The position numbers were made by a program, and so were the translations under genes. Shown in pieces: positions 41,099 through 50,026 of a stretch of DNA of 64,000 bases (its first letter is position 1; every line of letters begins with the position of its first letter). Under the pieces are notes generated by a model, which saw only the letters and a program-made list of their open reading frames with translations, had not been told where the DNA came from and did no database searches. Location: assembly GCF_046254955.1 (NCBI RefSeq), contig NZ_JBJXRG010000001.1, positions 124,001 through 188,000 on the forward strand. Reading direction: 5' to 3'. This DNA comes from Qipengyuania_C sp046254955 (GTDB lineage: Bacteria > Pseudomonadota > Alphaproteobacteria > Sphingomonadales > Sphingomonadaceae).

Positions 41099-41901
41099 GA
41101 GGTAATCCTGCGCAATCTCATTGCACCGAACGCCTCTTCCTGGGCGATCTCTGCCTTGCCCAGCCGGGCAAGTTCAAGAGCCGCAACAAAACTCGATGCT
41201 AACGCCGAACGGCGCAACTGCGCATCGGCCTGCGGCGGAAGGAATTCTTCCAGTTCCATCCAGTCAAGCGTCACCCCGAGCATCGCCGAAACCCGATCGA
41301 GTGCCGAATCGAGCGACATGATCGCCCGCTCGCGCACCATGTGGATCGCCGGCGCGGTGCGCGCCTTGACCTGCCCGTAGCCCTGGACCAGCGCGTACCA
41401 ATCGCAAGTCCACTGCGTCTTGCGATCGATCCGCAATCCTTCGGGATCTCCACGCAAGAAAGTATCGCGGCCGATCCGATCACGAGCCATCAACCGCGCA
41501 CCCGCTTCGCGCATCGCGCCAAGCCGCTGGAGCCTCAGTTGCAGTTTGAGCGCCAGTTCTTCCGCACTTGGCTCGTCTTGCTCATCTTTTGGCAGCAGCA
41601 GCGCAGACTTGAGATAAGCCAGCCACGCCGCCATCACGAGATAGTCGGCCGCAAGCTCGAGGCGTAATGCCTCCGCGCGCTCGATGTATGTCAGATACTG
41701 ATCCACAAGGGAAAGGATGGATATCTGCCGCAGGTCAACCTTCTGCCTGCGTACGAGATCAAGCAACAGGTCAAGCGGCCCTTCCCAGCCGTCCAGCTCG
41801 AGATAGAGCGCCGAATCTTCCCCCGCTGCACCAGCAACACCGGTCCATTCCTCGTCGACCTCAGTGTCGGAGGCATCAAACAGCAGGCCTTCGTCGGTCA
41901 T
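41095..41901 (-). CDS. scpA: Segregation and condensation protein ScpA
   Basis: Kleisin subunit that bridges the SMC heads in chromosome condensation. The 268 residues contain LELDGWEGPLDLLLDLVRRQ (about 31-50), the SMC-neck-binding helix, then VDLRQISILSLVDQYLTYIE and YLVMAAWLAYLKSALLLP. The C-terminal wHTH region binds the SMC cap. It overlaps nagZ upstream and scpB downstream by 4 bases each. Confidence 0.95.
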   Translation of the reverse strand: MTDEGLLFDASDTEVDEEWTGVAGAAGEDSALYLELDGWEGPLDLLLDLVRRQKVDLRQISILSLVDQYLTYIERAEALRLELAADYLVMAAWLAYLKSALLLPKDEQDEPSAEELALKLQLRLQRLGAMREAGARLMARDRIGRDTFLRGDPEGLRIDRKTQWTCDWYALVQGYGQVKARTAPAIHMVRERAIMSLDSALDRVSAMLGVTLDWMELEEFLPPQADAQLRRSALASSFVAALELARLGKAEIAQEEAFGAMRLRRITS

Positions 41902-42917
41902 GCCGTGGCCTCGGTCAGGGCAAGCAAGGCATCGCGTTTGGCGAGCAATTCGGAGCGGTCGACGCTCTCGGCATCGAATAGGCAGGCATCCATCGCGCGA
42001 TCCAGCCGCTCGAGTGTGCGCTCGCGCATCGCAGGGGCGACATTGGCTATCGCGACCATGTCATCCATCTTCGCCCAGCAATTGAGCACAAGATCGCATC
42101 CTGCCTGGAGGGCGCGTTCAGCTCGCTCGGCGATGGTACCGGAAAGCGCTTCCATGTCGATATCATCTGTCAGCAGAAGGCCATCGAAACCGATCCGCTT
42201 GCGAATTATCTCATTGATAATGAACGGCGAAAGCGTAGCCGGATTCTCTTTGTCCCACGTGGTAAACAGCAAATGACCGGTCATTCCTATCGGCGTGTCT
42301 GACAGTGCACGGAATGGCGCAAGATCGGTTTCGAGTTCCTCTTCTGCGGCAGTGACCGTGGGCATTTCCTTGTGCGTATCCGTAGTCGTACGGCCATGGC
42401 CCGGCATATGTTTGACACAGCCAGCAACCCCGGCGCGCGCCAATCCGTCGAGTATTGCCCGGCCCAATGCTGCAACCTGCATCGGGTCGCTGCCCAAAGC
42501 ACGATCACCGATTACGTCATGAGCGCCCGGCTGGCGAACATCTAGCGGCGGATGGCAATCCACCGTGATGCCCATGGCGGCCAGTTCGCGACCCATTGCT
42601 TCGGCGTTGCTGCGGGCTGCCTCGATCGCGCTGGCTGGAGCGGTTTGGTAGAGCCGATCAAACGCCTCGCCTGAAGGATAGTCGGTCCATTGCGGCGCAC
42701 GCAGGCGTGCCACGCGGCCGCCTTCCTGGTCGATGCAAATGAACAACCGCTCGCGGCCATGCAGTTCGCGCAGGGAGTCGGTCAATGCCCGTAGCTGATC
42801 AGGATCGGCGCAGTTGCGCTTGAACAGTATATACCCTGCCGGATCGGCATCGGCGAAGAACGCGCGTTCGTCAGCCGTTAGCGCGGCTCCTGACATGGAG
42901 AATATAGCGGGCGTCAT
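41898..42917 (-). CDS. nagZ: Beta-N-acetylhexosaminidase (peptidoglycan recycling)
   Basis: Cytoplasmic GH3 enzyme removing GlcNAc from anhydro-muropeptides during wall recycling. The 339 residues include the catalytic His/Asp loop CVKHMPGHGRTTTDTHKEMP and the nucleophile Asp in LLTDDIDMEAL. The substrate-binding IDQEGGRVARLRAP stretch is canonical. The ATG at 42917 is preferred over a GTG one codon upstream. It overlaps scpA by 4 bases and follows the SPOR-domain gene, so wall and chromosome functions share a transcript. Confidence 0.93.
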   Translation of the reverse strand: MTPAIFSMSGAALTADERAFFADADPAGYILFKRNCADPDQLRALTDSLRELHGRERLFICIDQEGGRVARLRAPQWTDYPSGEAFDRLYQTAPASAIEAARSNAEAMGRELAAMGITVDCHPPLDVRQPGAHDVIGDRALGSDPMQVAALGRAILDGLARAGVAGCVKHMPGHGRTTTDTHKEMPTVTAAEEELETDLAPFRALSDTPIGMTGHLLFTTWDKENPATLSPFIINEIIRKRIGFDGLLLTDDIDMEALSGTIAERAERALQAGCDLVLNCWAKMDDMVAIANVAPAMRERTLERLDRAMDACLFDAESVDRSELLAKRDALLALTEATA

Positions 42918-43004
42918 CACAGGGGAAGATTCGCAGGAAAGCGCCGGGTTCGCAAGCGGATCGGGCCTTGGCGATGTGGAAAATAGAACGACGAGTTGCG
43001 CGGC

Positions 43005-43703
43005 TCAGAGTTTAACCTGGCACGCCACTCCGTCATTCTTGAGCGCAGCGCAAAGTTGACGAGCCGCGTTAAGGTCTCCGGGCACAGCCTGCAGGCGATA
43101 GACTACACCGATATCGGCTGTGCCTTGGACGATCCGGTGCTTTACCCCGTTGAGCTTGTCGGTCTGCCGCATGAGTGTGCGCCAACCTTCCTGCGCACTG
43201 GCGCGCGTAGCGTAGGCGCCGACCTGCACAACCGGGCCTGAGGGCGGTTCAGAATTCTCCGATGGAATAGGCGAAGGTTCGTCGGCCGGTGCGGCGCTGG
43301 GCGTTGGTTCGGGCGAGGCGCCTAATGTGCCCTCGCTCCTTTGGCCTTCTCCGACTTTAAAACTCGTGTCGCCCGTACCTTCGAATGTTTTGCCGCCGGC
43401 GTCAGCCGGACGAACCTTGTAGGGACCTGCAGGTGCCGCAATCACCGTGCCTTCGGGTTGCAATTCCGCGCTCGCTTCTCCTTGCGTGAACCACCACACG
43501 GCAGCTCCAACCGATCCGCCGAGCAACAGCAAGAGCAGCGCAAAACCAGCTAGCCGGCCGCCATCAATTCCGCGCTCTTCATCGTCGAAATCGCTGGCTT
43601 CAAGCCACGGCAGGCGCTCGTCATCTCCATCGGTCAGGACAAGCTGCTCGGATGCGAAAAGCTCTTCGCGATCGTCCTCACCGAAGCCTTGCGGCGCGGC
43701 CAT
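43005..43703 (-). CDS. SPOR-domain membrane protein
   Basis: A 232-residue bitopic protein: an acidic cytoplasmic N-terminus, one membrane span at about 52-70 (LAGFALLLLLLGGSVGAAVW), a Pro/Ser/Glu-rich linker and a C-terminal SPOR domain (VVQVGAYATRASAQEGWRTL, then VYRLQAVPGDLNAARQLC). SPOR domains bind denuded glycan at the septum, and such proteins assist division. It lies 2 bases after argS and precedes nagZ, the usual alphaproteobacterial arrangement. Confidence 0.9.
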   Translation of the reverse strand: MAAPQGFGEDDREELFASEQLVLTDGDDERLPWLEASDFDDEERGIDGGRLAGFALLLLLLGGSVGAAVWWFTQGEASAELQPEGTVIAAPAGPYKVRPADAGGKTFEGTGDTSFKVGEGQRSEGTLGASPEPTPSAAPADEPSPIPSENSEPPSGPVVQVGAYATRASAQEGWRTLMRQTDKLNGVKHRIVQGTADIGVVYRLQAVPGDLNAARQLCAALKNDGVACQVKL

Positions 43704-43705
43704 GC

Positions 43706-45466
43706 CTACATCTCCTCAACCGCCTCGACACCCAACACATGGAGGCCGTTGCGGATTACTTGCCCGATTTGGGCGGCGAGGAAAAGCCGCGCAGCGGTCA
43801 AATCCGGGGCCTCGCTGCGGATGATGCGCAATTCGGGGCGATCATTGCCCAAATTCCAGAAGGCATGAAATTCGGCGGCGAGGTCATAGAGGTAGAAGGC
43901 GATCCGGTGCGGTTCGCGCGCCTGGGCAGCAGCTTCGAGCAGGCGTGGGAACTGTGCCGCCTGCTTGACCAGAGCGAGATCTTCCGGGCCCAACAAGTCG
44001 AGCATCTCGCCCGATGGCTCGATCCCTTCGGCGGCGCCTTTGCGCAAGGTCGAGCTGATACGTGCATGCGCGTACTGCACATAGAATACGGGATTGTCCT
44101 TCGAAGCCTCGACCACCTTGGCGAAATCGAACTCCATCTGCGCTTCGGGCTTGCGGGTCAGCATGGTGAAGCGCACCACGTCCTTACCCACTTCGCGCAC
44201 CATGTCGGCGATGGTGATGAAATTGCCGGAACGCTTCGACATCTTGACCGGCTCACCGCCACGCATGAGCTGGACCATCTGCACCAATTTGACGTCGAAC
44301 GGGATCAGCTTGCCCTGCCCCTCGGAAAGCGCCGCAACCGCCGCCTTGATCCGTTTGACCGTACCGGCGTGATCCGCCCCCCAAATGTCAATAAGAGCAT
44401 CGGCGCTGTCTGCCTTCTGCATATGGTAGGCAAGGTCGGCCCCGAAATATGTCCAGCTTCCGTCCGACTTGCGAATCGGGCGATCCTGATCATCGCCGAA
44501 TCTGGTCGAGCGGAACAGCGGCAGTTCGACCGCCTCCCAGTCTTCCAGAGTCTTGCCCTTGGGCGCTTCGAGAACCCCGTCATAAACAAGATCGTGCTCC
44601 CGCAGCCAAGCTTCGGCTATTTGGGGCTTGCCCGCAGCCTGCAAGGCTGCCTCCGATGCGAACAGATCGTGATGGATACCCAGCAATGCCAAATCAGATT
44701 TGATTACAGCGAGCATCTGCTCGACCGCTTCGGCGCGAAATATCGCCAGCCATTCTTCTTCCGGAGCCGATTGATACCGTTCGCCCAATTCGCTGGCGAG
44801 ATATTCGCCGACCGCCTTAAGGTATTCACCCGGGTACAGGCCTTCGGGTATCTCGCCGATATCTTCGCCCAATGCTTCGCGGTAGCGCAGGTGAGCTGAC
44901 CTCGCGAGCACATCGACCTGACCGCCCGCATCGTTGACGTAATATTCGCGAGTGACGTCGTGCCCTGCCCATTCGAGCAACCGCGCTAGCGCGTCACCGA
45001 CAACCGCTCCGCGGCAATGACCCATGTGCATCGGACCGGTTGGATTGGCGGAAACATATTCAACGTTGACGCGTGAGCCTGCACCGATCTCTGACTTGCC
45101 ATAGTCGTCTCCGAGCGCCGCGATCGCGGTGAGCTCGTCGCGCCAGACATCGTCGGCCAGCCGCAGATTTATGAAACCGGGCCCGGCGATATCGGCGCTA
45201 TCGATCTCTGGATCTGCTGCCAGTTTCTCAACCAGCTTGCCGGCCAGTTCGCGCGGATTGGTCTTAGCCACCCTGGCCAGCACCATCGCTGCATTGGTCG
45301 CAAGGTCGCCGTGCGAGGTATCGCGCGGCGGCTCAATGGTCACATTCGCACGTGATGTGCCCGCCGGAAGCGCACCATCGGCTTCAAGCGCCGCTAGTGC
45401 TGCGTCGATCTTGTCCGCAAAAGCGGCATGCACTGTCTGCATAGCTGAAGATTCCGTCTGGGCCAT
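43706..45466 (-). CDS. argS: Arginyl-tRNA synthetase
   Basis: Class I aminoacyl-tRNA synthetase charging tRNA-Arg. Motifs are SANPTGPMHMGHCRGAVVGD (HMGH for HIGH) and VKMSKRSGNF (KMSKS-like), with the N-terminal Add-1 domain ahead and the DALR anticodon-binding domain at the end (FYLYDLAAEFHAFWN). The start is uncertain: the ATG at 45466 gives 586 residues, an ATG at 45442 (MQTVHAAFAD) gives 578, and neither has a strong ribosome-binding site. It heads the run into SPOR, nagZ, scpAB and tatABC. Confidence 0.95.
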   Translation of the reverse strand: MAQTESSAMQTVHAAFADKIDAALAALEADGALPAGTSRANVTIEPPRDTSHGDLATNAAMVLARVAKTNPRELAGKLVEKLAADPEIDSADIAGPGFINLRLADDVWRDELTAIAALGDDYGKSEIGAGSRVNVEYVSANPTGPMHMGHCRGAVVGDALARLLEWAGHDVTREYYVNDAGGQVDVLARSAHLRYREALGEDIGEIPEGLYPGEYLKAVGEYLASELGERYQSAPEEEWLAIFRAEAVEQMLAVIKSDLALLGIHHDLFASEAALQAAGKPQIAEAWLREHDLVYDGVLEAPKGKTLEDWEAVELPLFRSTRFGDDQDRPIRKSDGSWTYFGADLAYHMQKADSADALIDIWGADHAGTVKRIKAAVAALSEGQGKLIPFDVKLVQMVQLMRGGEPVKMSKRSGNFITIADMVREVGKDVVRFTMLTRKPEAQMEFDFAKVVEASKDNPVFYVQYAHARISSTLRKGAAEGIEPSGEMLDLLGPEDLALVKQAAQFPRLLEAAAQAREPHRIAFYLYDLAAEFHAFWNLGNDRPELRIIRSEAPDLTAARLFLAAQIGQVIRNGLHVLGVEAVEEM

Positions 45467-45528
45467 GGCGCGCGCGGTTAGCCTGTTTCCCGGCATTGCG
45501 GAAGGGCTAGCGCCCGGCGCAGGTCCCT

Positions 45529-46179
45529 TTATCGAGTGGCGTTGTAGGCGAGCTGGTCCTGTGTCAGCTGGAATCCGACCAGTAGCTCAAAGCTCGCTCG
45601 GTTTACTGCGGCCCGAACTTCGGGATCCGCCAAAGGATCAAGGGCTGCGTCCGGATCCCCGGGCCTGCGTCGCCGTGTGATGCGTTCGCGCACTTCGGCT
45701 GGCAGCGTTGCTTCGGCGCGATTGACGAACGCTCCGGCCACGCCGCTTGCCTGTGCGCGCTCCTGCCCATCGGCGAAATTCAGCGTGACCGTTCCGATCC
45801 GCTTTGTCACAACCGAAGATCCGCCGCGAACGACCGTAGAATAATATGGCAGCTGGACTGTACGGTTACCGCGCGCATCCGTGCGCCGTGCCAGCACATC
45901 GAATGTCGCATTGGTGTAGACCCGCTCGCTCGTATCATCGCAGGTACTGCGCAGGTTGGTGATGTTGGCCACCACATCGATATTGTCCGCCGTAACCGAT
46001 CCGGCATTGCGGAATGTGGTAATATTACCCGTGTAGTCTGGAACGCCGACTGCCGGACACGTCGAGCGAACCGCCGTGATGCCGACACCGTCAGCAAGCA
46101 CCAGCTCGCCTTCGCGCGCGCACCCAGCAAGCGCGGCTGCAATTGCTAGACAGGAGAACAAGCGGGTAGCGGATTTCAT
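45529..46179 (-). CDS. Lipoprotein of unknown function
   Basis: A 216-residue protein with a lipoprotein signal MKSATRLFSCLAIAAALAGC, lipobox LAGC with Cys20 as the lipidated residue. The mature part looks beta-rich (ITTFRNAGSVTADNIDVVAN, VVTKRIGTVTLNF) and the C-terminus is charged (RERITRRRRPGDPD). I do not recognise a family with certainty; similar lipoproteins occur beside argS in related genomes as I recall. It precedes argS by 62 bases on the same strand and is divergent from ispH. Confidence 0.7.
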   Translation of the reverse strand: MKSATRLFSCLAIAAALAGCAREGELVLADGVGITAVRSTCPAVGVPDYTGNITTFRNAGSVTADNIDVVANITNLRSTCDDTSERVYTNATFDVLARRTDARGNRTVQLPYYSTVVRGGSSVVTKRIGTVTLNFADGQERAQASGVAGAFVNRAEATLPAEVRERITRRRRPGDPDAALDPLADPEVRAAVNRASFELLVGFQLTQDQLAYNATR

Positions 46180-46253
46180 TGCGGAAGCGTCCTTTGAACT
46201 TTTGCTCGTTGTGGCCCTAGCGAGGCTCGCAGCAAAGCGCTAGTGGGCCAGAT

Positions 46254-47228
46254 ATGAACGCTCCCTTGCAATCCCCGTCCGATGCCCAGACGCGCCCGGC
46301 GCTGACCTTGCTGATCGCCGCACCGCGCGGCTTTTGCGCCGGCGTGGACCGTGCGATCGAGATCGTCGAGCGCGCGATCGAGCGCTATGGCGCGCCCGTC
46401 TATGTCCGCCATGAAATCGTCCACAACCGTTATGTTGTAGAAGGTCTGGAAGCCAAGGGCGCCATCTTTGTCGAGGAGCTTGACGAGGTGCCCGATGGCG
46501 CGCCGGTCGTATTCAGCGCCCATGGTGTCCCCAAATCGGTGCCCGCCGAGGCCGAGCGACGCGAGCTCGACTACCTCGACGCGACCTGCCCGCTGGTAAG
46601 CAAGGTTCACCGTCAGGCAGAGCGTCAAATCGAGAAGGGCCGCCACATCATATTTGTCGGCCATGCTGGGCATCCCGAAGTCATCGGTACCATGGGGCAA
46701 GTCGCCAAGGGTGAGATGACCTTGGTCGAGACAGTCGAGGACGTTGCAAACCTACCATTCGATGAGGGAACTCCGCTGGGCTTCCTCACCCAGACCACGC
46801 TTTCGGTTGATGACACGGCGGAAATTATCGCCGCTCTGGAGCAGCGCTTTCCCCAGATCGTTGGTCCGAAAGCAGAAGACATTTGTTACGCCACATCGAA
46901 CCGCCAGGCTGCAGTCAAACAGATTGCACCGGAAGCCGACCTGGTGCTGGTGATTGGTGCGCCAAATAGCTCAAACTCACTACGCCTTGTCGAAGTGGCG
47001 CAGCGCTGCGGTACCGATGCCCGCCTCATTCAGCGCGGCAGAGAAATCGATCCTACTTGGCTTGAAGGCGTCGAAACGATCGGCCTGACCGCCGGCGCGT
47101 CCGCGCCCGAAGCTTTGGTGCGAGAGGTTGTCGACATGTTGGCGAAATGGCGCACTATCGAAGAGCGCACCATTGTCAGCACGGTCGAAAAAATGGTTTT
47201 CAAACTGCCGCGACAGCTCGTCGACTAG
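46254..47228 (+). CDS. ispH: 4-hydroxy-3-methylbut-2-enyl diphosphate reductase
   Basis: Last enzyme of the MEP isoprenoid pathway, an iron-sulfur protein giving IPP and DMAPP. The three cluster cysteines are Cys28 in PRGFCAGVDRA, Cys112 in DATCPLVSK and Cys211 in DICYATSNRQ. The active-site stretch VFVGHAGHPEVIGTMGQ-like HIIFVGHAGHPEVIGT is present. At 324 residues it has normal length. It is followed after 13 bases by thrB, a pairing common in Alphaproteobacteria. Confidence 0.96.
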   Translation: MNAPLQSPSDAQTRPALTLLIAAPRGFCAGVDRAIEIVERAIERYGAPVYVRHEIVHNRYVVEGLEAKGAIFVEELDEVPDGAPVVFSAHGVPKSVPAEAERRELDYLDATCPLVSKVHRQAERQIEKGRHIIFVGHAGHPEVIGTMGQVAKGEMTLVETVEDVANLPFDEGTPLGFLTQTTLSVDDTAEIIAALEQRFPQIVGPKAEDICYATSNRQAAVKQIAPEADLVLVIGAPNSSNSLRLVEVAQRCGTDARLIQRGREIDPTWLEGVETIGLTAGASAPEALVREVVDMLAKWRTIEERTIVSTVEKMVFKLPRQLVD

Positions 47229-47241
47229 GCCGGAGCAGGCA

Positions 47242-48213
47242 TTGGCCGTCTATACCCATCTCGCCGCGAAAGATCTGGACGAACTCGTTGCTCACTACGA
47301 CGTCGGCACCCTTACATCGGCGAAGGGCATCGCCGAGGGCGTTTCGAACAGTAACTGGCTGATCGAAACCACTGGCGCCGACGCCGCTGGAGCGCGATTT
47401 ATCCTCACCATGTACGAGCGGCGGATTGACTATGCGGATCTGCCATTTTTCCTTGGCCTACTCGATCACTTGTCCGAACATGACTGTCCAGTCCCGCGCA
47501 CAATCCATGATCGCGAAGGCGCCGCTTATCGCATGATCGATGGCAAGGCGGTTGCACTGATTGAATTCTTGCCGGGTGTCTCGGTCGATCATCCGACGGT
47601 CGACCAGGCGAGATCGGTCGGAGAGGCCCTGGCCAGGGTGCATATCGCCGCGAAAGATTTTCCCACCCAGCGTCCGAATAGCTTGGGCATTATGAGCAGT
47701 GCCAAGGTCCTCTCGCAATGCGGTGCGGAAGCACTTTCCGGTATCGATCCGGCACTGCCACCAGCAATCACGATTGCCCATGATTTGGCAGCTTCAGGGC
47801 CCGAGCAATTGCCGCAATCGATAATTCACTCGGATCTCTTTCCTGACAATGTGCTGATGATCGGAAGCAATGTCTCGGGCATGATCGACTTCTATTTCGC
47901 CTGCAGCGACGCGATGGCTTACGATCTGGCTGTGACCCACGCCGCATGGGCATTTGAGCGAGGCGGGAGTACATTCCACGAAGATGTCGGCGAAGCGCTC
48001 ATCGAGGGATACGAATCAGTGCGTTCGCTTTCTCAAGAGGAGCGCGACGCACTTCCCGTACTTGCCCAAGGTGCATGCCTTCGGTTCGTTGCGAGCCGCG
48101 CAGAAGATTGGCTCGAAACGCCGCATGACGCGCTCGTCACACGTAAGGATCCGATGGATTTCATGCGAAGACTAGAGACCTATCGCTCCCGCGGTGGAGA
48201 GATATTCTCGTGA
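47242..48213 (+). CDS. thrB: Homoserine kinase (ThrB, APH-fold type)
   Basis: Phosphorylates homoserine in threonine biosynthesis. The 323 residues belong to the choline-kinase-like homoserine kinase family used by many Alphaproteobacteria. IIHSDLFPDNVL is the catalytic loop and GMIDFYFACSDAMAYDLAV the metal-binding DFG-like segment. The opening AVYTHLAAKDLDELVAHYDV is typical. The start is TTG at 47242, with GGAG six bases upstream; no ATG lies nearby in frame with homology. The stop overlaps rnhA (GTGA). Confidence 0.92.
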   Translation: MAVYTHLAAKDLDELVAHYDVGTLTSAKGIAEGVSNSNWLIETTGADAAGARFILTMYERRIDYADLPFFLGLLDHLSEHDCPVPRTIHDREGAAYRMIDGKAVALIEFLPGVSVDHPTVDQARSVGEALARVHIAAKDFPTQRPNSLGIMSSAKVLSQCGAEALSGIDPALPPAITIAHDLAASGPEQLPQSIIHSDLFPDNVLMIGSNVSGMIDFYFACSDAMAYDLAVTHAAWAFERGGSTFHEDVGEALIEGYESVRSLSQEERDALPVLAQGACLRFVASRAEDWLETPHDALVTRKDPMDFMRRLETYRSRGGEIFS

Positions 48214-48653
48214 AGCAGGTCGAAATTTTTACTGACGGAGCTTGCAAGGGCAATCCCGGCCCGGGCGGCTGGGGCGCACTGCTGCGCATGGGCAAACACG
48301 AAAAAGAACTGTCTGGAAGTGAACCAGAGACAACCAACAATCGCATGGAAATGACCGCCGTCATAAGAGCGCTTGAAGCGCTGAATACGCCGTGCGAGAT
48401 CGAGCTATATTCGGACAGTAAATATGTGATCGACGGGATCACCCAATGGATCCATGGCTGGAAAAAGCGCGGATGGATTACGGCGGGCAAGAAACCTGTC
48501 AAGAATGCCGACCTGTGGGAAGCGCTCGATGCCGCGACCGATCATCATCGGATTTGCTGGCATTGGGTGAAGGGCCATTCGGGTCACGCCGAGAACGAAC
48601 GAGTGGACCAGCTCGCCAGCAGGGAAGCAGAAAAGGCCGGCGCCACAGAGTGA
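48210..48653 (+). CDS. rnhA: Ribonuclease HI
   Basis: Degrades the RNA strand of RNA-DNA hybrids. The 147 residues hold the four-carboxylate site: Asp9 in IFTDGACKGNPGPGGWGA, Glu47 in NRMEMTA, Asp69 in LYSDSKYV and a C-terminal Asp in NERVDQLA. KGHSGHAENERVD provides the flexible catalytic loop. The start is GTG at 48210, overlapping the thrB stop by 4 bases, so ispH-thrB-rnhA form a coupled set. Confidence 0.96.
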   Translation: MKQVEIFTDGACKGNPGPGGWGALLRMGKHEKELSGSEPETTNNRMEMTAVIRALEALNTPCEIELYSDSKYVIDGITQWIHGWKKRGWITAGKKPVKNADLWEALDAATDHHRICWHWVKGHSGHAENERVDQLASREAEKAGATE

Positions 48654-48664
48654 CACCGGCCTTT
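48635..48664. terminator. Bidirectional terminator between rnhA and the DUF1508 gene
   Basis: GGCCGG (48635-48640) pairs with CCGGCC (48656-48661), with AAAA before the stem and TTT after it, so it can act on both strands. It overlaps the last codons of rnhA and lies 23 bases beyond the stop of the convergent small gene. The 15-base loop makes it moderate in strength. Confidence 0.5.
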
Positions 48665-48686
48665 CGCTGAACAGTTGTAATACTAC

Positions 48687-48863
48687 CTAGCTGTTGTCGA
48701 CTACGTCCGCTCCGGGACCATTCTTCTGTATCGACTTGATAGCGTTCTTGGCCGAATCCTTGCTCGAATAGCCTTCGGTCGAGAACATGATTTCCTTGTT
48801 GTATTTGAAGCGGACGCGGAACTCGCCCTTCTTGTCTTTGTAAATTTCGAAATGGTGACCCAC
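48687..48863 (-). CDS. DUF1508 (YegP-like) small protein
   Basis: A 58-residue protein read directly from the minus strand. It opens GHHFEIYKDKKGEFRVRFKY and continues with FSTEGYSSKDSAKNAIKSIQ, the single-repeat DUF1508/YegP fold. The start is GTG at 48863, with GGGAG seven bases upstream; an internal ATG would remove half the domain. Function is unknown for the family; homologues are small cytosolic proteins. It converges with rnhA across a shared terminator. Confidence 0.85.
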   Translation of the reverse strand: MGHHFEIYKDKKGEFRVRFKYNKEIMFSTEGYSSKDSAKNAIKSIQKNGPGADVVDNS

Positions 48864-48925
48864 GGTCGCACTCCCTTCTCTCTGCTAGGATTCGCGACCC
48901 ACACTAGCAGCCAAATTTCGATTGG

Positions 48926-50026
48926 CTAGAGCAAGCGCCCAGGAGTGTAGGCTTCGGAGTCGACTGACGACGTCATGGTGTCACTTGGGTGGCCCAGCAA
49001 CGCTTGCGCTATCATACGGGCAGCAGCCGGAGCTGTCTGGATACCGAAGCCGCCTTGACCTGCGAACCACACGAAGCGATCGCGCCGCGGATCCCTCCCC
49101 AGCACGGGAATGCGATCAGGAGCGAAGCTGCGCAATCCAGCCCATTTGTGCTCCACTGCTTCGATCTCGCAATCGACGACCAGTTCGAACGCAGCGATCG
49201 CCTTTGCGATATCGAGTTCATCAGGAGCGGCGTCAACGGGTGCGCTGGGTGTTTCATCGTGTGGACTGAGCCACAGCTTGCCGCTTTCCGGCTTGAAATA
49301 GAAGGAACCGCCAATGTCGATGGTGAGCGGCAGATCGGGCGCAGTCGGCGGGTTTGTCCGCAGTTGCGCAACCGTCCGCCGGTAGGGCTTGATACCAAGC
49401 GGCCCGACACCTGCCATGAGCGCAATATCATCAGCCCATGCGCCTGCGGCATTGACCAGGTTGGCCGCGCGCCACTCGCCGCCTTGGTCGCTCCCCAGAC
49501 GCCAAAAGCCTGCACGCCACTCCGCGCTGTTCAACCGGGCGCGAGGGACAATCTCCGCACCTGCGGTCCTGGCCGCTCGCAAATAATGTGAGTGCAATTC
49601 GGCGACATCGATATCGGCACATTTGGGCGCCCAGACAGCATCGCACCACTCCGCTGAGAGCCCGGCAATCTTGCTTCGCATGAAGGACTGATCGACGCGC
49701 TCGATAGTGGCACCGGTTTCGCGGAACTCCTCCATGAAGGCATCCAGCATCGAAGAATCCGCGGCCCGCCCGATGTATATTGCGCCGCGCGGGCTGAGCA
49801 GGCCATGCTCGCGCAGGAAAGGACCCGATGCCAAGGTAAGCGGATTAACGTGTGGGCCGCCATAGCATTCGTCCCAGAACGCGGCCGAACGGCCCGTGGC
49901 ATGGTAGCCCGGCTGCGATTCGGCTTCGAGCAGCAACACCGAGGCGTACGGCGCGAGCTCTGCAGCAAGGCTCGCTCCCGCCATGCCGGCTCCGACAATC
50001 GCAAAGTCGAAACTGCGAGGACTCAC
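48926..50026 (-). CDS. FAD-dependent oxidoreductase of the DAO family
   Basis: A 366-residue flavoprotein of the D-amino-acid oxidase / glycine oxidase class. The FAD-binding motif FAIVGAGMAGASLAAEL lies at 8-24, VNAAGAWADDIALMAGV in the middle, and the C-terminal FAD-contacting WFAGQGGFGIQTAPAAARMI near 322. The substrate may be an amino acid or another secondary amine; sequence does not decide. The start is GTG at 50026, overlapping the hydrolase stop by 4 bases (GTGA), so the two form an operon. Confidence 0.88.
   Translation of the reverse strand: MSPRSFDFAIVGAGMAGASLAAELAPYASVLLLEAESQPGYHATGRSAAFWDECYGGPHVNPLTLASGPFLREHGLLSPRGAIYIGRAADSSMLDAFMEEFRETGATIERVDQSFMRSKIAGLSAEWCDAVWAPKCADIDVAELHSHYLRAARTAGAEIVPRARLNSAEWRAGFWRLGSDQGGEWRAANLVNAAGAWADDIALMAGVGPLGIKPYRRTVAQLRTNPPTAPDLPLTIDIGGSFYFKPESGKLWLSPHDETPSAPVDAAPDELDIAKAIAAFELVVDCEIEAVEHKWAGLRSFAPDRIPVLGRDPRRDRFVWFAGQGGFGIQTAPAAARMIAQALLGHPSDTMTSSVDSEAYTPGRLL

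Noticed and set aside
43652..44899. A 415-codon plus-strand frame opposite argS
   Set aside because: Antisense to a synthetase with HMGH and KMSKR motifs.
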